50,899 nucleotides of DNA from Myroides injenensis M09-0166. GTDB taxonomy: Bacteria > Bacteroidota > Bacteroidia > Flavobacteriales > Flavobacteriaceae. The DNA lies in contig NZ_BAEX01000012.1 of the NCBI RefSeq assembly GCF_000246945.1, forward strand, positions 1 through 50,899, read 5' to 3'. Shown here piece by piece: positions 37,631-45,832 of the stretch (positions are counted from its first letter, which is position 1; every line of letters begins with the position of its first letter). The position numbers were made by a program, and so were the translations under genes. The notes under the pieces are model-generated. The model saw nothing but the letters and a program-made list of their open reading frames with translations, ran no database searches and was not told the origin of the DNA.

Positions 37631-38206
37631 ATGAAAAAAGTACTTTTAGCAGCAGCAGTATTAGCAATGGTATTGGCTTCTTGTAACTCTAATAATAAGA
37701 AAAGTGAAACTGATACTACCACTAAAGAAACCAAGCAACACGTTGTAGCAAAACAACCTGATAACTCTAGTGCAATTAAACAATCAACAGATACTAAAGC
37801 TATATTAGATGCATATTTTGATGTAAAAAAAGGTTTACAAGAAGATGATCAAGCAAACGCATCACTTGCTGGGGTACGTCTTACAAATGCCTTAAAAGAA
37901 TTAAAAGAAAGTAGTCAAGATCAAGAAGTAATTGCTATTACTGATCGAATGGTAGATCATGCAGAACAATTAGATAAAGGAAGTATTGACGATCAAAGAA
38001 GTCACTTCGAACCCCTTAGTCACGAACTACTTTCTTTAGTTAAAAAAGTAGGTGCTGATCGCGTAATCTATGAACAATTCTGCCCTATGTATAAACAAAA
38101 AGGAGGTACTTGGATTAGCGATGAAGTAGCTTTAAAGAACCCTCTTTTTGGTGCTTCAATGCTTGAATGTGGTATCACAAAAGAAGCTTTCACTCCACAG
38201 GCATAA
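37631..38206 (+). CDS. DUF3347 lipoprotein of the efflux locus
   Basis: 191 residues. The signal sequence ends in VLASC, giving a lipid anchor at Cys18. The rest matches DUF3347: AILDAYFDVKKGL, helical middle, then EQFCPMYKQKGGTWISDE and NPLFGASMLECG. The conserved Cys, Met and His in DUF3347 proteins suggest metal binding, and the family often lies with Cus-type pumps or is fused to CusB-like adaptors. It follows the adaptor by 76 nt and is the last gene before a strong terminator. Confidence 0.85.
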   Translation: MKKVLLAAAVLAMVLASCNSNNKKSETDTTTKETKQHVVAKQPDNSSAIKQSTDTKAILDAYFDVKKGLQEDDQANASLAGVRLTNALKELKESSQDQEVIAITDRMVDHAEQLDKGSIDDQRSHFEPLSHELLSLVKKVGADRVIYEQFCPMYKQKGGTWISDEVALKNPLFGASMLECGITKEAFTPQA

Positions 38207-38228
38207 TCTACTAGCAAATAATACAAGA

Positions 38229-38255
38229 AGGGCTTACTTTGATAAAGTAAGCCCT
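38229..38255 (+). terminator. Terminator of the efflux operon
   Basis: The hairpin GGGCTTACTTT...AAAGTAAGCCC with a short loop, followed by T-rich sequence, lies 25-50 nt past the DUF3347 stop. It may also serve the convergent gene at 38283. Confidence 0.85.
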
Positions 38256-38282
38256 TGTTGTATTCTGTTTATGATCTATCAA

Positions 38283-39176
38283 TTAGCAACCTAAAGTCGT
38301 TTGAGAGGCAACTGGTGTTAACACTACTTTATCTCCTTTCTTACCTGAGAGATAAAGAGTAGGTCTACTCATATTGTAATTATATGTCGTATCAATTAAA
38401 AAGTCAATAATACCATCCCCATTTAAATCTCCACTAAACAATATTTTTGGTTCAGCTTCCTCAATACTTTTTATATCTAAAAGGGTGATAACCTCTTTTT
38501 GCCCTTTAACTTGTAATTGTAAGCTATACTTTTGAATACTGTAAAACACTCGCTTTACCCCTTCTTCATCCTCGGTTTCATCTAGTTTTGTTTTTTTACC
38601 TTTCGCAGATAAAACATAATCTGTTCCATTAAAACTAAACTCTTGCTTTTCTCCAGGATAAATAACGGATGGTAATTCAATTGCATTAATTGATGGATTA
38701 ATATTTAAAAGTGTACCATCGACCATGAATAAGCAATTGGTGTCCCCTTCTAAAGAAACCTCTATTCCTGTCTTTTCTCCCTCAACATCTAACACAACAT
38801 CAAACACAGAACTAGTAATTGGTAATACACTTGCAAGCGAATATACATCATCTTCACTTTTTAAAAGTCCAATCCACTCTCGATTATTGACATCCCTAGG
38901 AACCTCATCACCATGAAATATTCCTGTCTGCATTAATCTAGTTGTAAAAACAAAACTCTTAGGGTATAGTGTAGGAGTATAATCTTCCTCTTGCCCCTCT
39001 GTAATTATTGTTTGATTTATCTCAATATTAGGTGTTTCTGCTAAAGAATCTTTGTTAGGTGCTTCAACAGTAGATAAGTGATGTTCACCCTCTTGAGCAT
39101 TAGATTTTTGAGTACATGCTTGATTTAACATTGCAACAGCAAATAGCATTATAGCTCTAAAATAACATTTTGTCAT
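38283..39176 (-). CDS. Lipoprotein with EF-hand-like calcium motif
   Basis: 297 residues. The signal sequence ends in LNQAC, a lipobox with Cys21. The body is beta-rich with no recognised family. Near the C-terminus (about 250-262) SGDLNGDGIIDFLID matches an EF-hand or dockerin-like calcium loop, as in FG-GAP and VCBS-type repeats. It converges on the efflux operon but is separately transcribed. Confidence 0.72.
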   Translation of the reverse strand: MTKCYFRAIMLFAVAMLNQACTQKSNAQEGEHHLSTVEAPNKDSLAETPNIEINQTIITEGQEEDYTPTLYPKSFVFTTRLMQTGIFHGDEVPRDVNNREWIGLLKSEDDVYSLASVLPITSSVFDVVLDVEGEKTGIEVSLEGDTNCLFMVDGTLLNINPSINAIELPSVIYPGEKQEFSFNGTDYVLSAKGKKTKLDETEDEEGVKRVFYSIQKYSLQLQVKGQKEVITLLDIKSIEEAEPKILFSGDLNGDGIIDFLIDTTYNYNMSRPTLYLSGKKGDKVVLTPVASQTTLGC

Positions 39177-39208
39177 TTCTATTTTTTGTTTTAAAGTTTC
39201 AGAGAAAA

Positions 39209-39233
39209 AGCCCTTTTAATTGAATAAAAGGCT
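39209..39233 (-). terminator. Weak hairpin near the element boundary
   Basis: AGCC(C)TTTTA pairs with TAAAAGGCT and is followed on the minus strand by five T. It lies upstream of the lipoprotein gene, so it may stop transcripts arriving from the right or act in that gene's leader. Confidence 0.35.
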
Positions 39234-39259
39234 CTTATATGAATAATCAAAGACTACAA

Positions 39260-39277
39260 GGTAACGATTTGGTAACG
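39260..39277. repeat. Short direct repeat GGTAACG at the candidate element edge
   Basis: GGTAACG occurs at 39260-39266 and 39271-39277. It lies where the AT-rich chromosomal part gives way to the rteC-containing region. It could be an integrase arm- or core-binding site, but no integrase gene is in the window. Confidence 0.3.
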
Positions 39278-39322
39278 GTGCTTATTGCTTTGCTTTTCAA
39301 GGTGTTTCCGTTAGCTCAATAG

Positions 39323-39330
39323 CAAATATA
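39323..39330 (-). promoter_or_regulatory. Leftward -7 box
   Basis: TATATTTG on the minus strand is a perfect match to TAnnTTTG, with a TTTTTG about 16 nt upstream. It could drive the lipoprotein gene at 38283-39176 with a leader of about 140 nt. Confidence 0.4.
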
Positions 39331-39389
39331 CAAAATATTTGTTTCTCAAAAACGAATAAACATTTTATTCCCTGTGTGGATTACAGGAC

Positions 39390-39423
39390 AAGTGAAAAGG
39401 GCTTTTTTAAGCCCTTTTCACTT
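39390..39423. terminator. Perfect 15-bp hairpin terminator after rteC
   Basis: AAGTGAAAAGGGCTT and its exact complement flank a four-T loop. It starts 20 nt past the rteC stop and isolates the acquired region from its left neighbour. Confidence 0.85.
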
Positions 39424-39442
39424 AATACTGATAGAACAATTG

Positions 39443-40273
39443 CTATCTTTCGTCCTGTTCGTCCATTTTTCTGATAAGGGCTTCTTTTAGGGTATCTAAA
39501 AACTTGGTACGGTTTATCTTTCGGGATTTGAGTTCCAAAAATGTATGGTAGAAATCTCTCAAATCAATATTAAAGGTGCTTTCAAAGATTTTGACGATTG
39601 GTTTAATATCTGCATTGCCGTTATTGAATATACCTTGCGAATGTAGTGCGTAAATCAATTCCCTTAATGCTGTTTTGCTTCCTGTCCAATTTAGGTTTGG
39701 CAGGGTATTCAGTTTATCGTCTGTGGCTGTTTTTGATAACTGGTCTTCGAGGTAGTCCTGTATTAAATCGTTGGAAATAATCTTGGCTACCTTGTAATCG
39801 TGGGAAGTGGAAAAACTATAGTCGGTTTCAAAATAAAACGTGTCCAAACTTAATTGGACATTATGCTTGCCACGCACAAAATAGGTATGGTCAAGATAGG
39901 TGCTTTCGGTTTTGTAATAGCTGTAAAAAGCCATATTGTTATCGAAAAACCTTTTGAGTTTTGACAGTTCCTTGTTCAAATAGTCTTCTATGACCTTTTT
40001 CCCACCATAAGGTCTTTTGGCTTCAATCTTATAAATGGCATTGTAATAAATGAGCTTTGCAACAATGACAGGTTTCTGATGTTTGAAAAAACGGATTTCT
40101 TCGTCCTCATCACTAAACCCTGCTTTTAGCACATAGTCTTTTACTTCGGACAGGCATTGGGTAATAGTAGAAATAATGGCTTCTGTCTGCTGTAAAGAAC
40201 TATCAACTTCAATATCCAATTCGTGGATTGCCGTTTCTAATTTGTTCAGTATTTCGGTGTAAAATTGTTCCAT
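39443..40273 (-). CDS. rteC: RteC-domain protein
   Basis: 276 residues matching the RteC family, the excision regulator known from CTnDOT-type conjugative transposons of Bacteroidota. Recognisable parts are the helical N-terminus, the YNAIYKIEAKRPYGG segment, TYFVRGKHNVQL and a C-terminal DNA-binding region (GSKTALRELIYALHSQGIFN through KIFESTFNIDLRDFYHTF). In CTnDOT, RteC activates excision genes. Here none of the known partners (RteA/B, Xis, integrase) is in view, so its role may be residual. Base composition appears less AT-rich than the left part of the window. Confidence 0.87.
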   Translation of the reverse strand: MEQFYTEILNKLETAIHELDIEVDSSLQQTEAIISTITQCLSEVKDYVLKAGFSDEDEEIRFFKHQKPVIVAKLIYYNAIYKIEAKRPYGGKKVIEDYLNKELSKLKRFFDNNMAFYSYYKTESTYLDHTYFVRGKHNVQLSLDTFYFETDYSFSTSHDYKVAKIISNDLIQDYLEDQLSKTATDDKLNTLPNLNWTGSKTALRELIYALHSQGIFNNGNADIKPIVKIFESTFNIDLRDFYHTFLELKSRKINRTKFLDTLKEALIRKMDEQDER

Positions 40274-40289
40274 TAGATTACTCTGAAAG

Positions 40290-40511
40290 TTATTTTATCG
40301 GCTCACAACTGTAACCCAACCCAATCATATAATCGATTATTTCTTCTGTTTCAATCTTAAATTTATTGGCTTCAATCCGAAGGATATTTTCTTCATCTTC
40401 GAGGTCAAAGTTGATTTTGTAAACAGGGTACAGAGCTAAAAGAGAAATTGTTATTTTATCAGCAACTTTATCATTCTGAATGTTCGTTTTAAATATTTCA
40501 ACTGTTTTCAT
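40290..40511 (-). CDS. Small protein with HMA-like fold pattern, no metal site
   Basis: 73 residues. The alternating pattern (MKTVEIFKTNI, then a helix, INFDLEDEENILRIEA, then a helix, GYSCEPIK) resembles the ferredoxin-like fold of HMA domains, but the CxxC metal motif is absent. Such small proteins are common in Bacteroidota accessory regions. It lies 2 nt from the end of the broken NAD(P)-binding gene and 16 nt before rteC. Function unknown. Confidence 0.62.
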   Translation of the reverse strand: MKTVEIFKTNIQNDKVADKITISLLALYPVYKINFDLEDEENILRIEANKFKIETEEIIDYMIGLGYSCEPIK

Positions 40512-40513
40512 CT

Positions 40514-41124
40514 CTAATATGCAATAGCAACTTTCTGATGAATGTATTTGTCTGAATTGATTTGTTTAACAATAAAGTCCGCTAAATCACTTCGGTTGAT
40601 TTTACTACCACCTTTTGGGCAATGGTCGAGCTGTACACGATAGCTGCCTTTTTCTTTTCCGTTTAGTAATCGGCTTGGTCTGATAATAGTCCAATCAATG
40701 CCTGTGCTGTTTTCTAAAATGGTTTCCCATTTCTGCATATCGGAATAGATATTTTTAAACAATGGCTGAACGATGTATTTGATAATCCAACTCTGCGTTG
40801 CGGGGTCGGTAGGGTCAAATGCTCCTGCGGTCAAAGTGATAAGCCGTTTTGTGCCTGTTTTCTGCATTGCAGAAATAATCTGCTGTCCACCTTTTGAGTA
40901 AATATCTGTCGGTTTTCTCGTTTTTCCTGTACCCAATGCAGAAATTACAAGGTCGCCGTTTCAGGATTGTAAATACTGCCTTTGATTATTTTTAGGTTAT
41001 CATTTGCAATGTTCAACGCTTCGGGATTTCGGGCTAAAGCAAATACTTGGTGTTTTTGCTCTAATAATTTTATCAAGATTTCTTTTCCTGTTCCGCCTGT
41101 CGCTCCAAATAGAAAGATGTTCAT
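40514..41124 (-). pseudogene. Frameshifted NAD(P)-binding (atypical SDR) gene
   Basis: The first part, read from the ATG at 41124, encodes a Rossmann start (MNIFLFGATGGTGKEILIK) and runs to a stop after YNPETATL near 40950. The second part, in another frame, continues with DLVISALGTGKTRKPTD and runs to the stop at 40514. Together they make one NAD(P)-binding protein of the NmrA/atypical SDR type, about 200 residues long. One single-base indel near 40950-40962 breaks it. Either this is a real mutation or a sequencing error. An ATG within the second part could yield a 140-residue fragment without the nucleotide loop. Confidence 0.8.
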
Positions 41125-41142
41125 TTTTATAGATATTAAGTA

Positions 41143-41430
41143 TTATATTTTCTTGTGTAACCAATTTCTATCTGAATAAAATGTTCCGAAAGGAATTAGT
41201 GAAGCTATGAAAATCAGTAGAAATTTTTTGAAGCTCCAATTCAATTCTACTTTTAGCATTATAGCCAAAATAAAATATGCGATAAATAGAAAACCGTGTG
41301 TTATTCCAATGGGAAATAGCAAAGTTTTGTAAAAGGCTATATCCAAACTCTTAATGACAAGCATATTGAAAAATAGCACCAAATAAGAGATACCCTCTAA
41401 ATACCCAATAATGGCAAAAATTTTAATCAT
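41143..41430 (-). CDS. DUF3817-type small membrane protein
   Basis: 95 residues with three hydrophobic helices. The pattern (IGYLEGISYLVLFFNMLV, PIGITHGFLFIAYF, SLIPFGTFYSD) fits DUF3817 integral membrane proteins. It is 18 nt upstream of the broken NAD(P)-binding gene on the same strand, and 80 nt downstream of the AraC gene. Function unknown. Confidence 0.78.
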   Translation of the reverse strand: MIKIFAIIGYLEGISYLVLFFNMLVIKSLDIAFYKTLLFPIGITHGFLFIAYFILAIMLKVELNWSFKKFLLIFIASLIPFGTFYSDRNWLHKKI

Positions 41431-41510
41431 AATTAAATATCCATTTTTGTTCTAATCAATAGTGCAAAATTGGATATTTTAGTGCAAACGGATGCGGATA
41501 GGGAGTTCCA

Positions 41511-42398
41511 TTACTCGGACAAATCGTGCATTAGCTTTGAGCGGTATTCTTGTGGCGAAACACCAATGATTTTTTTAAATAACCTACCAAAATAAGAAGG
41601 GTCATTAAAATTTAATTGATAAGCAATACCCGATATAGGTTCGGAAAAATCCTGTAAATACTTTTGAGATTGGATAATAATAAACTCCTGTGTAAACTGT
41701 TTGGCTGATTTGTTCCAAATATTTTGAACACAACGGTTTAAATAATTTGATGAGATATTGAGTAGGTCGGCATAATCGTTTATATTGTAATGCTCCGAAT
41801 AATGCTTATAAACCAACTCTCTGAAAGAAATTGCAATGTCAAACTGCCTTGATAAGCCTTTTTTGAGTTCCGAAGATTTTAAGAGCTTCAGCAATAAGGA
41901 TTGAAAAAGATACAGTACAATTTGTTCATCAGGTTTTGGCGTTCCCAATTCCTCAATAATCAGCTTGCAAACCTGCTCTAAAAATTTACTGTCGTTGCTG
42001 TTTAGTTGAATGATTGGAGCAACGGTAAACAGCTTAATGAAATAACTTTGGTCTTTGAACTGCTGTAAAATCTTATCATCAAAAGTAATATAATAGCCTT
42101 TGACATTTTTAGATTGTCGCAATAGCGATGTTACTTCGCCCTGCATTACTAACAATGCTTGGTTTTCTGATACTTTTTTTATTTCATTGCCTACCTGTTG
42201 TTCAAAGTTTCCATTGGTGGGAAAAACGATAAAATTAAAATTTGCTTTTAACAGTGGTGTCGGTGTGACAATGTTCTTTGTAAACAGGTTTTCTACATCA
42301 TAGATTTGTACAGGTGTTTCCAAATACTGAAATCTATCGGGAAAATTCCTGATATATGTCTTCGTAAATTCTTTAAATGTGGTGTCGGTATTTTTCAC
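41511..42398 (-). CDS. AraC-family transcriptional regulator
   Basis: 295 residues. The N-terminal part (1-180) is a cupin-like sensing domain. The C-terminal 100 residues form the two helix-turn-helix units of AraC/XylS proteins (ISSNYLNRCVQNIWNKS, then IAYQLNFNDPSYFGRLFKK, ending GVSPQEYRSKL). It lies upstream of the DUF3817 gene and the broken oxidoreductase, which it probably regulates. The inducer is unknown. Confidence 0.9.
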   Translation of the reverse strand: MKNTDTTFKEFTKTYIRNFPDRFQYLETPVQIYDVENLFTKNIVTPTPLLKANFNFIVFPTNGNFEQQVGNEIKKVSENQALLVMQGEVTSLLRQSKNVKGYYITFDDKILQQFKDQSYFIKLFTVAPIIQLNSNDSKFLEQVCKLIIEELGTPKPDEQIVLYLFQSLLLKLLKSSELKKGLSRQFDIAISFRELVYKHYSEHYNINDYADLLNISSNYLNRCVQNIWNKSAKQFTQEFIIIQSQKYLQDFSEPISGIAYQLNFNDPSYFGRLFKKIIGVSPQEYRSKLMHDLSE

Positions 42399-42428
42399 TT
42401 TTAATCGCCTTGTAACAATCGGTTTTGT

Positions 42429-42741
42429 TTACCCAGTTATTTCCCAATAACCGCCAAATGTTCCTCCTTTTCTTATGAGTATTCCTGCATCTTTTAATTT
42501 AGCAATATGCTTTTCTATTGTTCTTGATGATTTACCAATAAGTTCTGCTATCTGTTCTGCTGTATATTCAAAATTTTTTTCTATCAAACTCAACGTTTCA
42601 AGCACTTCCTTTCCGAACTCTTCCCGAGTCTTTTCCGAAGTTCTTCCGAACCCTTTCCGAAAAGCGTTATCAATAAGCCTGTCTGAAATTCCTGTGTTGC
42701 GTTTTTTTTTGCCTTTCTTTTAAAAATTCGACAGTGTTCAT
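42429..42741 (-). pseudogene. Degraded C-terminal fragment of an AlbA_2/RecG-like gene
   Basis: A frame ending at 42429 encodes a winged-helix tail (TAEQIAELIGKSSRTIEKH through FGGYWEI), typical of the C-terminus of AlbA_2 (Schlafen-like) ATPase proteins. Upstream, in a different frame, the DNA encodes EFQTGLLITLF, the block that precedes such a tail. That DNA (42663-42692) matches 28 of 30 bases of the corresponding block in the intact neighbour (43021-43050). A run of nine A near 42703-42711 adds another possible shift. It is therefore the remnant of a second, related gene. Confidence 0.65.
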
Positions 42742-42755
42742 TTAGGTTATATTCT

Positions 42756-42795
42756 GGTCAATTAACGGTCAATTCGGTCAATTAACGGTCAATTA
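42756..42795. repeat. Tandem 20-bp repeat at the end of the AlbA_2 gene
   Basis: Two copies of GGTCAATTAACGGTCAATTC stand head to tail, differing in the last base. The second copy contains the stop codon of the gene at 42789-44105. Each unit itself holds two GGTCAATT half-units. Confidence 0.85.
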
Positions 42796-44105
42796 AGTTT
42801 ATACTTCGTTCCTCGACCAACATTTCCTATTTGAGTTATAAACCTGTTATCCGTCAGCCATTTCAATTCCTCTGTTGCAGTTGTTCTACCTATTTCATTT
42901 ATTTGCTGATAAACAGAATTAGTTATCTCTCCTTTTTCCTGAATATGTAATATTGCTCTAATTTGTCGTTCATTCAAGCCAAGTTTAGCCAGCTGTTCGG
43001 TTGTCAGGTTATTTTTGAATAGCGTTACTAATAAGCCTGTCTGAAATTCCTTTATTTCAGGTTCGGGTAGTCCTGCTTCTTTACACGCGTTATATATTTT
43101 CAACATCCCACGTCCCCAAGAATCAATATACCCACCTTTGAAACAAACATCAGCAATGAGGATATTTCTTGGTTGGGAAGCGTGAAACCCTTTGAGTTCC
43201 TCTATGCTTAGCCCCTGCGGTAAAGCTCCCTCGTTCCAGAAGACGATTTTATCATCATAAACCCTGATTTGAGTTGGTGCTCCCATATAATTACGATGCA
43301 CCAAAGCATTGAGTATCACTTCACGCAATGCCTCAACGGGGTATTCATTGGTTTCTATTCTTTTCATTCCTTCAAACGAAACTTTCCTTATAAGGAACTT
43401 GTGATGCAACTGCTCTAAAATGGTTTGAAGTATCACAATCAAGTTTCCCTCTTCATTCTCCTGAAAGATAAGGTCTGCATCATCTTTCCCGAAACGACCA
43501 ATCTTTACAAAGATGTTCGGATAAAATTTTGCGGGGTCTTTGGCAAACAAAACAATTGCACCTCTTTTTAGTTGTCCGTTTTCGGTAAGCCTCAATTTAT
43601 CAAATAACTGCGGAATAGTTAATCCCTTGCTTTCGGGTAAACGTCCTGAAAATTCTGCTTCCTGAACAAAGGTAGTAACTGCTTTTTCGTCAATATCATC
43701 ATAAGTTGCTCGTGGCTCAATCACATCATCCCACGTTTTACCTGATTTCTTCAACAGAAATTCATTGAGTGACGCTCCTGTTAATTCCTGTTTGGTGCTT
43801 CCGCTTCGGTAATAATATCTGCCTCGCAAAGAAATAGGCACAGAATAAGGATGCGTAACGATTTCGATAAAATACTTGCCTGATTCTTCGTGCAGATTTA
43901 CCTCAACAGTAATTCCCATCGCATTGCGGACTTTGTTGGGAATATCGTCCATTAGCTTTTTGTAATCCTCAATACCTACAACATTTCCATTGTCGTCTTT
44001 ACCAATGAAAATTACCCCACCTTGTGCGTTTGCAAAACCGCAAACCCATTTCAGGTAATCATCGTGCCAAGCACTTTTGTATTCTATGTTTTGTTGTTCA
44101 GGCAT
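42789..44105 (-). CDS. AlbA_2 (Schlafen-like) ATP-binding protein, RecG-like annotation
   Basis: 438 residues. Residues 5-50 open an AlbA_2/Schlafen-AAA domain (EYKSAWHDDYLKWVCGFANA, GGVIFIGKDDNGNVVGI). A C-terminal HATPase_c_4-type region follows (ALREVILNALVHRNY, WGRGMLKIYNACKEAGLPEP, EFQTGLLVTLF, about 250-380), and the last 60 residues are a winged helix. Such proteins are often labelled RecG-like or transcriptional regulators, without a helicase domain. It is the last gene of the restriction-modification operon, 16 nt after the 239-residue gene. It may regulate the operon or act as an accessory nucleic-acid-binding factor. Confidence 0.8.
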   Translation of the reverse strand: MPEQQNIEYKSAWHDDYLKWVCGFANAQGGVIFIGKDDNGNVVGIEDYKKLMDDIPNKVRNAMGITVEVNLHEESGKYFIEIVTHPYSVPISLRGRYYYRSGSTKQELTGASLNEFLLKKSGKTWDDVIEPRATYDDIDEKAVTTFVQEAEFSGRLPESKGLTIPQLFDKLRLTENGQLKRGAIVLFAKDPAKFYPNIFVKIGRFGKDDADLIFQENEEGNLIVILQTILEQLHHKFLIRKVSFEGMKRIETNEYPVEALREVILNALVHRNYMGAPTQIRVYDDKIVFWNEGALPQGLSIEELKGFHASQPRNILIADVCFKGGYIDSWGRGMLKIYNACKEAGLPEPEIKEFQTGLLVTLFKNNLTTEQLAKLGLNERQIRAILHIQEKGEITNSVYQQINEIGRTTATEELKWLTDNRFITQIGNVGRGTKYKLN

Positions 44106-44121
44106 TTTGTAATGTTGCTTG

Positions 44122-44841
44122 TTAATGAATTTCTTTTATCAATTTATTCCAATCCGCTAATTTCATTGTTGGAAATTGCCCTTTGTAAAAATCGCCAACA
44201 ACCTTTAATGCTTGCAAAGTACGTTTTGTTTCGATAAGTGGTTTCAATTGCTCTATTAACTCTTTGTCTGTTATTCTTAATAACTTTCCATTTGAAACAA
44301 ATTGTTCATTATCAACTATTTTTGTAGGCTCAATAGCATTAGGCGTTTCATCTTCGGATATAGGAAAGAAAGTGTCAATTTGATTGAAAAATTCAACTAA
44401 ATCTCTACGCTTGAAAAGAATTGGTTCATCGCCATTTTTTAAGCGTTTGCGTAGAAAAGTACCTAATGAAACCTCATCTTGAAAAAACTGACGAGAATAA
44501 AACGAAACACTTCGTTTTTCATTTAAACGTACTTTGACATTATGAAAATTCCAACAGACTAAAACATCATTTTGCTGGTCGTATCCTAAAAAAATAAATG
44601 GAATATCCGTTTTTTTGATTTCGTCAAATTCCTCTCGTACGGGTAATTGTGCTCTTGTTGTGTCAGGTCGTTCTTTGAAATAGGCTGAAGACAAGTTTTT
44701 TATATAAACGTAAAATTCCTTGCCCTTAAATTGCATTAAAAAAGGTTGTGTTCCACTAATATATGAAAAATCAGTCGAAGTCTTTAAAACCTCAACCATC
44801 AGTTGTCGCAATGTTTCAGGATATATTTTTTCTATCTTCAT
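44122..44841 (-). CDS. Unrecognised protein of the restriction-modification operon
   Basis: 239 residues, cytoplasmic. I do not recognise the family. The first 150 residues form an apparently compact alpha/beta domain (FKGKEFYVYIKNLSSAYF, IPFIFLGYDQQNDVLVCWN, SVSFYSRQFFQ). The remainder is helical with a spacer. No clear PD-(D/E)XK, HNH or GIY-YIG site is visible. It overlaps the nuclease gene by 4 nt (ATGA), so it is translationally coupled to the system. A target-recognition or DNA-binding role is a guess. Confidence 0.6.
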   Translation of the reverse strand: MKIEKIYPETLRQLMVEVLKTSTDFSYISGTQPFLMQFKGKEFYVYIKNLSSAYFKERPDTTRAQLPVREEFDEIKKTDIPFIFLGYDQQNDVLVCWNFHNVKVRLNEKRSVSFYSRQFFQDEVSLGTFLRKRLKNGDEPILFKRRDLVEFFNQIDTFFPISEDETPNAIEPTKIVDNEQFVSNGKLLRITDKELIEQLKPLIETKRTLQALKVVGDFYKGQFPTMKLADWNKLIKEIH

Positions 44842-45824
44842 ACCTGTACGCTTTTAAATAGTAAACTTTTAGAGGATTTTAAAACCTCATTTTCAACTGT
44901 ACTAACATTGGATAAGTCGCAATCAAAATGAACATTACTAATCTCGTAAGGAATGCTATCATTTTTAATTGCAGGAATATCCTTGAAATCAAAAAAAGCA
45001 AGTGTATCGCAAGCCTGTTGATTGTCAAAATAGGTGTCAAATGCTTTATCTAAATCATTACCAAGTGTTTGAGATACAATTTCATTTAGCCTAAATTGCA
45101 ATTCTAAATTTTGTACTCTTTGATGGATAGAATCAATTAGTTCAAAAATATTTTTCCCTTTGCCTGTTTGAACAACAAAAATTGAAGCAATTAATAAATT
45201 AGAATTTTTATTTGGATTAAGCTGTTCAAGGGAAAATCTATGAATACGACTGACATTTGCTGTGCTTTTGACCTCTATTTTGTCTTGTCCGTCATTAAAA
45301 TCAAACTTGTCTTCTGATGAAGAATGCCAAGATTGAATTAAATATTCGGGATTGTTTGCTCGCTCAATAATAAATAATTCTGCCCAAAGTCCTTGTATGG
45401 TTTTGCGTGGTGGACGATTGAAGCGACTGAATAGCTCTATTAGCTTCTGAATTTCTGCTTTGAGTTGCTTGTGTGAGGTGTTTTCGGGCAACTGCTCCAA
45501 CACTATGCAAACCACCTCAAAAAAATATTGTTGAAAGTCAATATTTTTTGTTTTTAATGAAATAATAGTATAAACACTCTCTGATTGGGTGCTGTTTTCA
45601 GATAATCTACAAGGTCGATTAAATAAAACTGATATAAGTTCAAGGTTTATGTCTGCCGAGTAACCTATGTCATTACATTCAATAAAAAATAAAGGAAATC
45701 CCTCTGATGAAACCCCGATTTTATGCTTTTGAGTAAATGGCAAAGAAGCTGCCAAAAAACTATCTTTATTGACAGGCTCTTTTTGCTGTAAATTTGCAAA
45801 TATTTTATAAATCGGGTATCTCAT
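44838..45824 (-). CDS. PD-(D/E)XK nuclease (DUF4420 type)
   Basis: About 328 residues from the ATG at 45824; a GTG at 45833, overlapping the upstream stop, is the alternative. The nuclease core contains LWAELFIIE (helix Glu, about 145-153), KFDFNDGQDKIEVKS with the Asp and the E-x-K site (about 170-185) and then a helix. This fits the PD-(D/E)XK proteins (DUF4420) linked with Z1 and GHKL/MORC-type ATPases in restriction-modification systems. It is probably the cleavage subunit. It is packed between the Z1 gene and the 239-residue gene. Confidence 0.85.
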   Translation of the reverse strand: MRYPIYKIFANLQQKEPVNKDSFLAASLPFTQKHKIGVSSEGFPLFFIECNDIGYSADINLELISVLFNRPCRLSENSTQSESVYTIISLKTKNIDFQQYFFEVVCIVLEQLPENTSHKQLKAEIQKLIELFSRFNRPPRKTIQGLWAELFIIERANNPEYLIQSWHSSSEDKFDFNDGQDKIEVKSTANVSRIHRFSLEQLNPNKNSNLLIASIFVVQTGKGKNIFELIDSIHQRVQNLELQFRLNEIVSQTLGNDLDKAFDTYFDNQQACDTLAFFDFKDIPAIKNDSIPYEISNVHFDCDLSNVSTVENEVLKSSKSLLFKSVQV

Positions 45825-45832
45825 TATTTTCA

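Noticed and set aside
42475-42723. Plus-strand 82-residue open frame
   Set aside because: The opposite strand encodes a recognisable winged-helix tail, so this frame is a shadow.
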